In this document: positions 22,673 through 32,700 of the stretch, piece after piece
How the letters are laid out: every line of letters begins with the position of its first letter
How positions within the stretch are numbered: the stretch's first letter is position 1
Assembly: GCA_020853705.1 (NCBI GenBank)
Contig: JADYYK010000168.1
Location: 1-33,394 of the forward strand
Origin: Deltaproteobacteria bacterium
GTDB lineage: Bacteria > Myxococcota_A > Polyangia > Haliangiales > JADYYK01
Direction: 5' to 3'
Length of the DNA stretch: 33,394 bases
Notes under the pieces: generated by a model
Databases searched by the model: none
The model's input: only the letters and a program-made list of their open reading frames with translations
Told to the model about the DNA's origin: nothing
Position numbers and translations under genes: made by a program

Positions 22673-23761
22673 TTACTTGATGGTGACCAGCCCTGGCGAG
22701 CGCCTCGGTCCGGACAGGAGCTGCGTCGCCAGCTTGGTGGCCACCTTGGCCGCGATCTCCAGGAAGACCTTGGCGTGCACGCCGTCCGGCGCGCCCACCA
22801 CCACAGGTCTGCCAACGTCGCCGCCGTAGCGGATCTTACCCTCGATGGGGACCTCACCCAGGAACATGGTGTTCTCGTCCTGGGCCAGCTTGCGCCCGCC
22901 GCCGCGCGAGAAGATGTCGTCGTGGTGCCCGCAGCTCGGGCACACGTAGCCGGACATGTTCTCGACGATGCCCAGCAGCGGGATCTCCACCTTCTTGAAC
23001 ATCGCGATGGCCTTGATGACGTCGATGATGGCGACCTCCTGCGGCGTGGTCACCATCACGGCGCCGCTGATGGGCACCAGCTGCGACAGCGACAGCTGCG
23101 CGTCGCCGGTCCCTGGCGGCAGGTCCATCACCAGGTAGTCCAGCGTGCCCCAGTCGACGTCCTCCAGGAACTGCTGCAGGAGCTTGTGCACCATCGGGCC
23201 GCGCCACACCACCGCGCCCTCGCGCTCGATGAAGAAGCCGACCGACATCACCTTGAGGCCGTGGTGCACCGCCGGGATGATCTTCTTCGACGCGTCGGTC
23301 GACGCCGCCAGCTCGGGCGGCCCCAGCATGGTCGGCATCGACGGCCCGTACACGTCGGCGTCATACAGCCCGACGCGCCCGCCCAGCTTCTGCAGCGCCA
23401 GCGCCAGGTTCGACGCCACCGTCGACTTGCCGACGCCGCCCTTGCCGGCGGCCACCGCGATGATGTTCTTCACTCCCGGCAGGCGCGGCTGGTCCGGCTT
23501 GGCCACGCGCCCGACCACGTTCAACGTCCACTGGATGTCGATGCTGCCCGGCGCGGCGCCCGCGCTGATCAGCGCGTTCTGCACCGCGTTGGCGATGTCG
23601 TCCTTGTAGAGGTAGCCGACCGCGGGCTGCTCCAGCTCCACGCGCACACGACCGGCTTCGATGACGACGCCCTTGAGCAGGCGCACCTCGCCGAGCTTCT
23701 TGTTGGGTCCAGGATCCTTGACTTCACGCAGGGCTTCGCGGGCTTGCTCTTCGCTGATCAC
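22673..23761 (-). CDS. mrp: Mrp/ApbC/NBP35-family iron-sulfur carrier ATPase
   Basis: The 362-residue protein has an N-terminal DUF59/MIP18-like domain (EEQAREALREVKDPG), a deviant Walker A motif GKGGVGKST at 106-114, YDADVYGPSMPTMLG, MDLPPGTGDAQL and a CPSC pair at Cys274 and Cys277. The family binds a 4Fe-4S cluster between two subunits and passes it to apo-proteins in an ATP-dependent way. Length and order are normal. The GTG start at 23761 lies 3 bp after the ribA stop, so the two are almost surely co-translated. A target could be the sirohaem reductase encoded nearby, but that is only a thought. Confidence 0.95.
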   Translation of the reverse strand: MISEEQAREALREVKDPGPNKKLGEVRLLKGVVIEAGRVRVELEQPAVGYLYKDDIANAVQNALISAGAAPGSIDIQWTLNVVGRVAKPDQPRLPGVKNIIAVAAGKGGVGKSTVASNLALALQKLGGRVGLYDADVYGPSMPTMLGPPELAASTDASKKIIPAVHHGLKVMSVGFFIEREGAVVWRGPMVHKLLQQFLEDVDWGTLDYLVMDLPPGTGDAQLSLSQLVPISGAVMVTTPQEVAIIDVIKAIAMFKKVEIPLLGIVENMSGYVCPSCGHHDDIFSRGGGRKLAQDENTMFLGEVPIEGKIRYGGDVGRPVVVGAPDGVHAKVFLEIAAKVATKLATQLLSGPRRSPGLVTIK

Positions 23762-23764
23762 GCT

Positions 23765-24367
<603 letters not shown>

Positions 24368-24411
24368 GTCACACTTTCGAAGGCGTGTACCATGGTTCTC
24401 GGCGGCCGGGC

Positions 24412-24440
24412 TTGTCAATCCGCGCCGACTTGACTAGGTT
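24412..24440. promoter_or_regulatory. Candidate overlapping divergent promoters for ribA and def
   Basis: TTGTCAA at 24412-24418 reads TTGTCA on the plus strand and TTGACA on the minus strand. For def, TAGGTT at 24435-24440 lies 17 bp after the -35, which would put the start point only a few bases before the ATG at 24450. For ribA no good -10 at 17 bp is seen. Pattern matching only. Confidence 0.35.
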
Positions 24441-24449
24441 TGGTGACTC

Positions 24450-25009
<560 letters not shown>

Positions 25010-25010
<1 letters not shown>

Positions 25011-25273
25011 TGCGTTTTTCCCTCTGGGTCACGGGCCTCGCGATGCTGATGGTGCTGGTCGGCGGCATCGGCGTCATCGCCTGCTTCATCGCCGAGGCCC
25101 ACGGCCTGCGCGTCTACTTCATGTACACCCTGGTGGCGGCGCTGGCGCTGTCGGGCGTGGCGCTGGTCGCCGCGCTGGTGGTCGGCGTCTACCACCTCTA
25201 CCTGCGCATGTTCACCGACAAGAAGCCGACCAGCTACTTCACCACCGTGCCGCGCGACGAAGGCGAGGCCTAG
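25010..25273 (+). CDS. Small two-helix membrane protein, unknown function
   Basis: The 87-residue product has two clear membrane segments, LWVTGLAMLMVLVGGIGVIA and the stretch from MYTLVAALALSG to LVVGVYHLYL, then a short cytosolic tail (MFTDKKPTSYFTTVPRDEGE). Its ATG overlaps the def stop by 1 bp and its stop is 2 bp before the folB start, so it is embedded in the def-folB operon. No family is recognised. Confidence 0.8.
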
Positions 25274-25275
25274 CC

Positions 25276-25680
25276 GTGCCGGGCCCGGGCCCTGGCGCAC
25301 GCAACGACTCGGGCTGGGTCCTGCGCGTCGATGGCATCAGCTTCGAGGCCAACCACGGCGCCTTCGCGCCCGAACGGCGCACCCGCCGCCGCTTCGAGGT
25401 CGACCTCGAGGTGCGCGCCCCGCTGGACCGCCCGGCCTCGTCGGACCGGCTGGCCGACACCATCGACTACCGCGACCTGTGCGAGGCCGTGGTCAGCGTG
25501 GGCACCACCAAGACGTACCGCCTGATCGAGAAGCTGGGCGCCGAGATCCTGTCGGCTTGCGCGGCCTTGTACCCGGCGGCGCACTTCACGGTCGAGGTCC
25601 GCAAGCTGGCCCCGCCGTGCCCCGGCAACCCGACCGTGAGCGCGGTTCGGCTGTCGCGCGGCCCGTCCGCCCTTCAGTAG
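25276..25680 (+). CDS. folB: Dihydroneopterin aldolase
   Basis: The 134-residue protein has the FolB pattern: GISFEANHGAFAPERRTRRR with the conserved Glu, FEVDLEV, DTIDYRDLCEAV with Tyr, YRLIEKLGAEIL, and a late VEVRKLAPPCPGNP with the catalytic-type Lys. It converts 7,8-dihydroneopterin to hydroxymethyl-dihydropterin and glycolaldehyde in folate synthesis. The start is GTG at 25276, 2 bp after the preceding stop. The N-terminus is about ten residues longer than usual and Pro/Gly-rich. A FolE-like gene is 10 kb away in another operon. Confidence 0.9.
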   Translation: MPGPGPGARNDSGWVLRVDGISFEANHGAFAPERRTRRRFEVDLEVRAPLDRPASSDRLADTIDYRDLCEAVVSVGTTKTYRLIEKLGAEILSACAALYPAAHFTVEVRKLAPPCPGNPTVSAVRLSRGPSALQ

Positions 25681-25702
25681 TCCAGGCAATCTGTCCGCTC
25701 CA

Positions 25703-27526
25703 GTGGACAAGGCTGGACACGCATGTCAGTTTCGACCCGTGGAACCACATCAGCCGCGCCGCGTCACTGACATCCTGAAGTTCTCCGACCGCGGAGACAT
25801 CGACGAGTTCATCGCTGTCCTGCGCAAGTTCGAGTCGGGCGAGCTGTCGCCCGACGCCTTCCGCAGCTTCCGTCTCGCGCGTGGCACCTACGGCCAGCGC
25901 CAGATGGACGTCAACATGATCCGCGTGAAGATCCCGCAGGGCGTGCTGACCCCGCACGGCCTCGAGCAGCTCGCGCTGGTGGCCGACAAGTACTCGCGCG
26001 GCTACGGCCACGTGACCACGCGCCAGAACGTGCAGCTGCACATGGTCAAGCTCGACAAGGCCTCCGAGGTGATGGAGCTCCTGGCCGAGGCCGGTCTTAC
26101 CACGCGCGAGGCCTGCGGCAACACCGTGCGCACGGTGACCTCGTCGGCGCACAGCGGGCTGCACCCGGACGGGCTGTTCGACGTGACGCCGTATGGCCTG
26201 GCCCTGACCCGCCACTTCCTGCGCAACCCGATCTGCCAGGCGCTGCCGCGCAAGTTCAAGATCGCGCTGTCGTGCTGCGCCACCGACTGCGCGCTGGGCG
26301 CCATCCATGACGTCGGTCTGACCGCGCGCACCCGCGTCGGCGCCGATGGCAGCGTCGAGCACGGCTTCCGCATGGCGGTCGGCGGCGGGCTGTCGACCTC
26401 GCCCGAGGACGCGCACCTGCTGGCCGAGTTCGTGCCGGCGCGGCACCTGCTGGCCTACTGCGAGGCGGTGGTGCGGGTGTTCGACGCCCACGGCAACCGG
26501 CAGAACAAGGCGCGCGCGCGCCTCAAGTACGTCATCCGCAAGCAGGGCTGGGATGGCTTCAAGGCGCTGTGGCAGAGCGCGCTCGACGGCATCATCGCCG
26601 ACGGTCGGCTCGACAAGGCCATCGACGTGACGCCGCTGTCCACCGCGGTGCCGCCGGCGTCCACCGCCGCCGAGCTCGCCGCCGCCGCCGCAGGTGGCGA
26701 CCCTCCCGCGCTGGCGCGCTTCCGCGCCACCAACGTGCAGCGCCAGACCCAGCCCGGCCACGTCATGGTCGCGGTGCGCCTGGATCGCGGCGACATCACG
26801 GCCGCGCAGCTGCGCGCCCTGGCCGGGATCGCGCGCGAGTTCGCCGATGGCACCGTGCGCGCCACTGTCGACCAGAACATGCTGCTGCGCTGGGTGCCCG
26901 AGCACCGGGTCGCGCAGCTCCACGCCGCGCTGAGCGCGGTGGGCCTGGGCGAGGCCGACGCCGGCCGGCTCGCCGACGTGACCTCGTGCCCGGGCAGCGA
27001 CACCTGCAACCTGGCCGTCACCGGGTCGCGCGATCTGGCGCTGGCGCTGACGCGCAAGATCCGCGAGGCCGCCGGAAGCGGCGCCGCCGGCGCGGTGGCC
27101 GCGGCCGACAACCTGGTCATCAAGGTCTCGGGCTGCCCCAACTCGTGCGGCCAGCACCACATCGCCGGCATCGGCTTCCACGGCACCGTGCGGCGCCTGG
27201 GCGGCAAGGTGCTGCCCGAGTACCAGCTGCACCTCGGCGGCGGAATTGACGGCAACGGCGCTACTTTTGGTAGACACATCGTCAAGGTCCCGGCTCGCCG
27301 CGCGCCCGAGGCGCTGCTCCGGCTGCTCGAGCTGTACGCGCGCGAGCGCGCCGAAGGCGAGGCGCCGCACCTGTATTTCCGGAGGGTGGACGAGGCGCTG
27401 GTCAAGGCCGCGGTCAAGGACCTGACCGACATCGACGAGGGGAGCGCGCGGCCCGAGGACTACATCGACCTCGGCTCCGAGCAGTCGTTCGTGGTCGCCA
27501 TCGGCGAAGGCGAGTGCGCGACCTGA
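25703..27526 (+). CDS. Sirohaem-dependent nitrite/sulfite reductase
   Basis: The protein (607 residues from the GTG at 25703) has two half-domains typical of the family: FRLARGTYGQRQMDVNMIRV and HVTTRQNVQLHMVKL in the first, and the 4Fe-4S/sirohaem ligands Cys429 and Cys435 (TSCPGSDTC) with Cys478 and Cys482 (SGCPNSCGQHH) in the second. It reduces nitrite to ammonium or sulfite to sulfide with six electrons. Sequence inspection does not separate nitrite from sulfite. A GTG at 25739 is the alternative start. A 5-bp inverted repeat (TGTCC at 25692, GGACA at 25705) overlaps the first start and may be chance. It follows folB by 22 bp; no sirohaem or sulfate-activation genes are near. Confidence 0.93.
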   Translation: MDKAGHACQFRPVEPHQPRRVTDILKFSDRGDIDEFIAVLRKFESGELSPDAFRSFRLARGTYGQRQMDVNMIRVKIPQGVLTPHGLEQLALVADKYSRGYGHVTTRQNVQLHMVKLDKASEVMELLAEAGLTTREACGNTVRTVTSSAHSGLHPDGLFDVTPYGLALTRHFLRNPICQALPRKFKIALSCCATDCALGAIHDVGLTARTRVGADGSVEHGFRMAVGGGLSTSPEDAHLLAEFVPARHLLAYCEAVVRVFDAHGNRQNKARARLKYVIRKQGWDGFKALWQSALDGIIADGRLDKAIDVTPLSTAVPPASTAAELAAAAAGGDPPALARFRATNVQRQTQPGHVMVAVRLDRGDITAAQLRALAGIAREFADGTVRATVDQNMLLRWVPEHRVAQLHAALSAVGLGEADAGRLADVTSCPGSDTCNLAVTGSRDLALALTRKIREAAGSGAAGAVAAADNLVIKVSGCPNSCGQHHIAGIGFHGTVRRLGGKVLPEYQLHLGGGIDGNGATFGRHIVKVPARRAPEALLRLLELYARERAEGEAPHLYFRRVDEALVKAAVKDLTDIDEGSARPEDYIDLGSEQSFVVAIGEGECAT

Positions 27527-27536
27527 CCGCCCGTCG

Positions 27537-28859
27537 TCACACCGCGCGCATGGCGCGGTAGAGCTCCAGCGCGTCGGGCACCGGCGGCAGCGCCCACGCC
27601 GCCAGCGCATCCTCCACGTACGCCGGCCGCCGCGCCCCCAGCAAGACACAGCTGACCCCGGGGGTGTCGAGCACCGTGCGCAGCGCCACCTGTGACAGCG
27701 GCGGCAGACGCTCGCTGTCGGCGGCCGGCCAGCCCGGCAGCGCCGCGGTCAGCGCGGCCCGCAGCGGCGCGTAGGCCTCCCGGGTGCGCGCCACCACGGC
27801 GTCGTGCAGCGCGTCGAGCAGGGCCTGCAGCGCGGTGCGATAGCGCCCGCCCCACTCGGCCGCGCCCGGCGCGTCCGCCAGCGCCTCGGCCACCGCCGGC
27901 CACACCCCGCGCTCCTCCAGCTCGCACAGGTGGGGCAGGCCATGGATGGCGCCGGCTCTGAACGCGCGCCCGAGCTCGTCGCTCCAGTTGAACCAGCCCG
28001 CCGCCTGGGGCCCCAGCGCGGGCGCGTGTTCGGAGCGCCACTCGCGCTCCAGCGCGGCCGCGAAGGCCAGGCCGTCCTCCAGGCTGGTGTGGCCAGCGCG
28101 CGGCACCGGGTCGGCCAGCCGCGCCAGCTCGCCCCGGTGCAGCGCGTTGAGCGGTCGGTTCGTCAGCACCCCGAGGTCATGCGCGCGCGCCTGGTCGAGC
28201 AGGCTGCCCACGCCGCCCACGCCCAGCGCGGCCCCCGACTCCAGCAGGTTGAGCGGCACCTCGACCACCGCGAAGCCATGGCGCGCCCCGCCCGCGCGCT
28301 GCGCCAGCCCGAGCAGCCGCTCCAGGGCCAGCGCCGCCGGGTGCTCGGCCGGCGCGCTCAGCCCGTCACTGCTGACGCCATACCAGCCGATGCGTCCCGC
28401 CGCGCGCAGCCGCTCCAGCTCGGCGAAGGCGTGGCCCAGCCGTTCGTACAGGAGCTCGCGCAGCACCCGCAGCGGCCGCGGATCCCGGCGCCGCCGCAGC
28501 GCGCTGACGAAGGCCTCCGGGCTATCGAGCAGGTAGACCTCGACCCGCGGCCGCCCCAGCCGCCCGAGCGACCCCGCCAGCTCGATGTCGATGCGCCCCG
28601 GCTCCATGCCGCCGCCGACCTTGGTCACCACGGTGACCGCGCCCAGGCCCGCGTCAGCGTCCTGCAGCGCCGCCCCGATCAGCCGCTCCGACGCCCCGTC
28701 GCGATAGTTGCTCGCGGTATCGACCACGCTGAGCCCGCGCGCCAGCGCCAGTCGCAGCGCCGCCAGGTGGGTAGGTGTGGTCGCCTGGGCGCGATAGCCA
28801 CCAAATCCCAGCGCACTGACCTCGATCCCGGTCCGCCCAAGCCGCCGCCGCAGGGTCAT
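27537..28859 (-). CDS. Aldo/keto reductase-like protein with C-terminal extension
   Basis: The ATG at 28859 gives 440 residues starting LRRRLGRTGIEVSALGFGGY, a standard aldo/keto reductase opening. Asp47 and Tyr52 (VVDTASNYRDGASE) and Lys80 (VVTKVGG) of the catalytic tetrad are present. The fourth residue, usually His in a LLHNPE-type motif, is Asp112 here (VYLLDSPEAF). The barrel continues with GWYGVSSDG and VPLNLLESG, and a late VLLGARRPAYVEDAL. It is about 100 residues longer than usual, with an extra segment around 300-390. Members reduce carbonyls with NADPH; the changed His makes activity uncertain. It converges on the sirohaem reductase with a 10-bp gap. Confidence 0.88.
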   Translation of the reverse strand: MTLRRRLGRTGIEVSALGFGGYRAQATTPTHLAALRLALARGLSVVDTASNYRDGASERLIGAALQDADAGLGAVTVVTKVGGGMEPGRIDIELAGSLGRLGRPRVEVYLLDSPEAFVSALRRRRDPRPLRVLRELLYERLGHAFAELERLRAAGRIGWYGVSSDGLSAPAEHPAALALERLLGLAQRAGGARHGFAVVEVPLNLLESGAALGVGGVGSLLDQARAHDLGVLTNRPLNALHRGELARLADPVPRAGHTSLEDGLAFAAALEREWRSEHAPALGPQAAGWFNWSDELGRAFRAGAIHGLPHLCELEERGVWPAVAEALADAPGAAEWGGRYRTALQALLDALHDAVVARTREAYAPLRAALTAALPGWPAADSERLPPLSQVALRTVLDTPGVSCVLLGARRPAYVEDALAAWALPPVPDALELYRAMRAV

Positions 28860-28878
28860 CTCAGGCAGAGCATACGTA

Positions 28879-28901
28879 AGAGAAGTGATCTCTGGTACGA
28901 T
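28879..28901 (+). promoter_or_regulatory. Candidate extended -10 promoter and operator-like palindrome before the TPR gene
   Basis: AGAGA at 28879-28883 and TCTCT at 28889-28893 form a perfect 5-bp inverted repeat around AGTGA. It abuts TGGTACGAT at 28893-28901, an extended -10-like sequence (TGnTAnnnT), 38 bp before the GTG at 28939. The region is clearly more AT-rich than its surroundings. It could drive the TPR gene under repressor control; untested. Confidence 0.35.
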
Positions 28902-28938
28902 TCTAAAGCGTCTAGCTGTCTGCCCAGAGGAGGACGTC

Positions 28939-29664
28939 GTGAAGCAGCTGCAACGGATGGTCGCGGTGGTGTTCGTGGCGCTCGCACTCCTGCCGGCCGC
29001 TGTCGCCCGAGCCGACAAGAAGTCCGACGCCGAGGCCAAGAAGGCCTACATGGACGGCACCAAGTACTACAACCTGGGTGACTTCCCGAAGGCCATCGAG
29101 CACTACAAGAGGGCCTACGAGCTGAAGCCCGACGCCGTCTTCCTCTACAACATCGCGCAGTCGTACCGCCTGTCGAACGACTTCACGCAGGCCCTCTTCT
29201 TCTACAAGTCGTTCCTGCGCAACTTGCCCGACGCCCCCAACCGCGCCGAGGTCGAGCGCCGCATCACCGAGATGGAGGACGCCCAGGCCAAGGCCAAGGC
29301 GACCGCGAACGCTCCGCCCAATGATCCGCTCGGCCCCAAGGGCAACACTGGCACCTCCACGGGGACCGACACGGACACGGACACCGGCACGGACACCGAC
29401 ACCGACGTCGACACCGACACGGACTCGAAGATCCCCGATCCGAGCGCCGCTGGCGAGGCCAGCGACGCCGGCCAGGAGAACGGCAGCGTTCCCGCGGGCG
29501 GCCCCACCGACACCGGTGGAGGCAAGAAGCCGATCTACAAGAAGTGGTGGTTCTGGGCCGGCATCGGCGCGGTCGCCGTCGGCACCGTCGCCATCATCGC
29601 GGTCAGCTCGGGCGGCGGCGCCAGCGCGCCCTCCGGCGACTTCGATACCGTCGAAGTGTTCTAG
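28939..29664 (+). CDS. Exported TPR protein with Thr-Asp tract and C-terminal membrane segment
   Basis: The GTG at 28939 has a strong ribosome binding site, AGAGGAGG at 28926-28933. The 241-residue product has a signal peptide (MVAVVFVALALLPAAVARA), then TPR units (YYNLGDFPKAIEHYKRAYEL, FLYNIAQSYRLSNDFTQALF), a Thr/Asp repeat tract (GTDTDTDTGTDTDTDVDTD) at about residues 141-160, and a membrane helix near the end (WWFWAGIGAVAVGTVAIIAV). This layout is common among Myxococcota envelope proteins of unknown role; the TPRs should bind a partner in the periplasm. The acidic tract may bind calcium or be a spacer. It is 78 bp upstream of the large surface lipoprotein gene, possibly its partner. Confidence 0.88.
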   Translation: MKQLQRMVAVVFVALALLPAAVARADKKSDAEAKKAYMDGTKYYNLGDFPKAIEHYKRAYELKPDAVFLYNIAQSYRLSNDFTQALFFYKSFLRNLPDAPNRAEVERRITEMEDAQAKAKATANAPPNDPLGPKGNTGTSTGTDTDTDTGTDTDTDVDTDTDSKIPDPSAAGEASDAGQENGSVPAGGPTDTGGGKKPIYKKWWFWAGIGAVAVGTVAIIAVSSGGGASAPSGDFDTVEVF

Positions 29665-29742
29665 ACAGTGCTCGAGTCGTAGTCCAGTCGAAGCCCTTTT
29701 TCCGTTGGATTCGGGCCCTGTGCCCCGAGGATGGATGAGCCT

Positions 29743-32700
29743 ATGACAAAGCGACTGCTCGCGCTGTGTGTTCTCGCTGCCTCCACCATCACGTCGGGCT
29801 GTGGCAGCGACGGATCGGCGGGCACCTTCTTGATCGTCGAGCTGCGCGGCAGCTCGATGCCCAAGACGGTGGACATCGACCTGATGTTCAACGGTCAGTC
29901 GGCGCCCACCACGACGCTGGCCGATCCGTCGGGTGGCGTGCTGACGCTGCCCAAGCGCAGCGTCTTCAAGATCCGCAACGGCGAGGGCACCATCTCCATC
30001 AGCGCCAAGGCCAAGGATGCCGGCGGCGTGGTCTTCGCGACCGCGACCGGGACCGGCGTCATCAAGAGCAACGAGACCACCACGGTGACGTTGAGCTTCG
30101 ACAGCGCTGGCGAGGGCCTGGCCATCGACAAGGCGACGCACGATTTCGGTCCCGTCATCATCAACACCGCGGGTGCCGAGGTGCTGTTCACCATCACCAA
30201 CACTGGAACCGGCCCGACCGCCCCGCTCGGTGTCGTGTTGACCGGGGGCGCCAGCGGCTTCTCCATCAGCAATAACGCCTGCAACGGCATGGCGCTCGCC
30301 GCCAGCGCGACCTGCCAGGTCGGGATCAGCTTCATGCCGTCAGCGGAGGGCGCCGTGACCGGCAGCATCGCCGTCAGCAACGGCACCACCGCCAGCGTCA
30401 GCGCCACCCTCGCTGGCGAAGGCATCACGCCAGGCGCGTTGCAGATCTCGCCGACGACCCAGGGCTTCGGCTCGGTCACCATGGGTGGTAACAGCGGCAC
30501 CCAGACCTTCACCGTCACCAACACCGGCGGCCAGGCCTCCGGTACCATCACCGCCGGCTTGATGGGTACCGATGCTGGGCAGTTCGTCGTCACCGCCGAT
30601 GGCTGCAACGCCCAGACGCTGGCCGCCAACGCAACCTGTCAGATCACCGTCCGCTTCAGCCCCAGCTCGGCAGGCGGCAAGTCGGCCTCGCTCAACGTGA
30701 CCGCGACGCCTGGCGGCAGCGCCATCGCCCAGCTGGCCGGCATGGGTCTGTCGGTCGGCAACCTCATCATCACTCCGACGTCGAAGGACTTCGGCGCAGT
30801 CCAGCAAGGCATGACCGGCATGAGCCAGGTCTTCACGGTGCAGAACAGCGGCGGCTCCGACACCGGCACGCTGGCGACCGCCGTCAACGGCGCCAACGCC
30901 GCTGCCTTCACGGTGGGCACCGACACCTGCATGGGCCAGATCCTGGCAGCCAACGCCTCCTGTATGGTCACCGTCACCTTCGAACCGAACACCGCGGGCT
31001 CGAAGATCGCCACGCTCACCGTCGCCGGAACCCCCGGCGGCGCCGCGGCCGCGCCCTTGTCGGGAACCGCGCTGGCGGACGCGCAGCTGGCACTCAACCC
31101 GATGTCGAATGACTTCAACTCCGTCGTCACCGGCTCCGGCGTCAACGCGACCTTCACGCTGCGCAATACCGGTGGGGTCATGAGCGGCGTGCCCACCGTG
31201 AGCCTCAGCGGCCCGGACATGGGCCAGTTCTCGATCATGAGCAACAACTGCACCGCTGTGCTGCCGGCGGCCGGGACCTGCATGATCGTCGTGCGCTTCG
31301 CGCCGACGTCCACCGGCGTCAAGGGCGCCACCCTCAGCGCCACCGCGACGCCTGGCGGCATCGCGATGGCAGCGCTGGCCGGGACCGGGATCACGCCTGG
31401 TGCGCTGTCGATCAGCCCGACCAGCCAGAACTTCGGCTCCGTGCTCCAGGGCACCACCACCGCGACGCCGCAGAACTTCACCGTGACCAACACGGGTGGT
31501 TCGGCGACCGGCACCCTGACCGCCACCATCCTTCCCGCAGGCGCGGAGTTCCGCATCGTCACCAACACCTGCACCGCGACCTTGCCGGCCGCCGGGACCT
31601 GCATGGTCAGCGTGCGCTTCGAGCCGACCTCCGCGGGTGCCAAGACCGCGACCCTTCAGGTCTCCGGCACGCCGGGGGGAACCGCGCCGGCGTCGCTCGA
31701 TGGCGTCGGCCTGGCACCGGCCTCGCTGTCCATGAGCCCGACCACGTTCACCTTCCCCAGCACCGTGGTCGCCGGCACCAGCACGACGCAGAACTTCACC
31801 GTGACCAACTCCGGCGGTGTCGCGGCCGGTTCCACCACCGCGCTGGCGACCACCATCTCGGGAACGGGCATGGCCGAGTTCGACATCACCGCGAACACCT
31901 GCACCGGCACCCTCGGCGCCGGCGCCACCTGCACGGTCACGATCGCCTTCAACCCGGGGAGCGCGGGCGCGAAGACCGCCAGCCTGAACGTCACCGCAAC
32001 CCCCGGCGGCCTGGCCGCGGCCTCGCTGAACGGCACCGGCCAGACGCCAGCCGCATTGACCTTGACCGCGCCGCCGCCCAACTCGGTCGCATTCGGCGCC
32101 GTCCCCATCGGGTCCAGCTCGACCATGACGTACCGCGTCAGCAACACGGGACAGCAGACCAGCAGCGCCATCACCCTCACGCTCACCGGTACGGACTTCA
32201 CGCTGCTGACGGGCGTGGCCGGCGACTGTGCCAGCGGCACCACCACCCTGACGGGTGGCGCCACCTGCAACGCGCGTGTCCGCTTCGCCCCCACCATGAA
32301 CGTCGCGCGCACCGGCACACTGGGCGTCTCGGCCACCACCGGCGGGGCTCCTCCGCAGCTCTCGCTGACAGGCATGGGGCAGAACGGCGCGGCAATCAGC
32401 GGAAGCGTGGCCACGAACGCCTTCGGCAACGTCGAGGTCGGGGTCGCGAGCACGCCCTTCGTGTGGACGATCTCCAACGTCGGCGACGTGGCCACCACCG
32501 GCACGCTGACCCTGTCGAACACCAACACGACCGAGTTCACCACCACGACCACCTGCGGCGCCACCCTGGGGGCGACCCCAGCGACCTGCACCGTGACCAT
32601 CACCTTCAGGCCGTCGACCGCGGGTTCGCGCAGCGGGACGATCACCATGGCTGCCGTGGGCGGCAATGGCGGCAGCGCGGCCATCAACGTCAGCGGCACG

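Noticed and set aside
24368..24449. Possible FMN riboswitch upstream of ribA
   Set aside because: The gap is only 82 bp, shared with the def promoter, and lacks the conserved FMN aptamer segments.
25692..25709. Inverted repeat TGTCC-GGACA as an operator for the sirohaem reductase
   Set aside because: Only 5-bp arms overlapping the possible start codon; likely by chance in GC-rich DNA.
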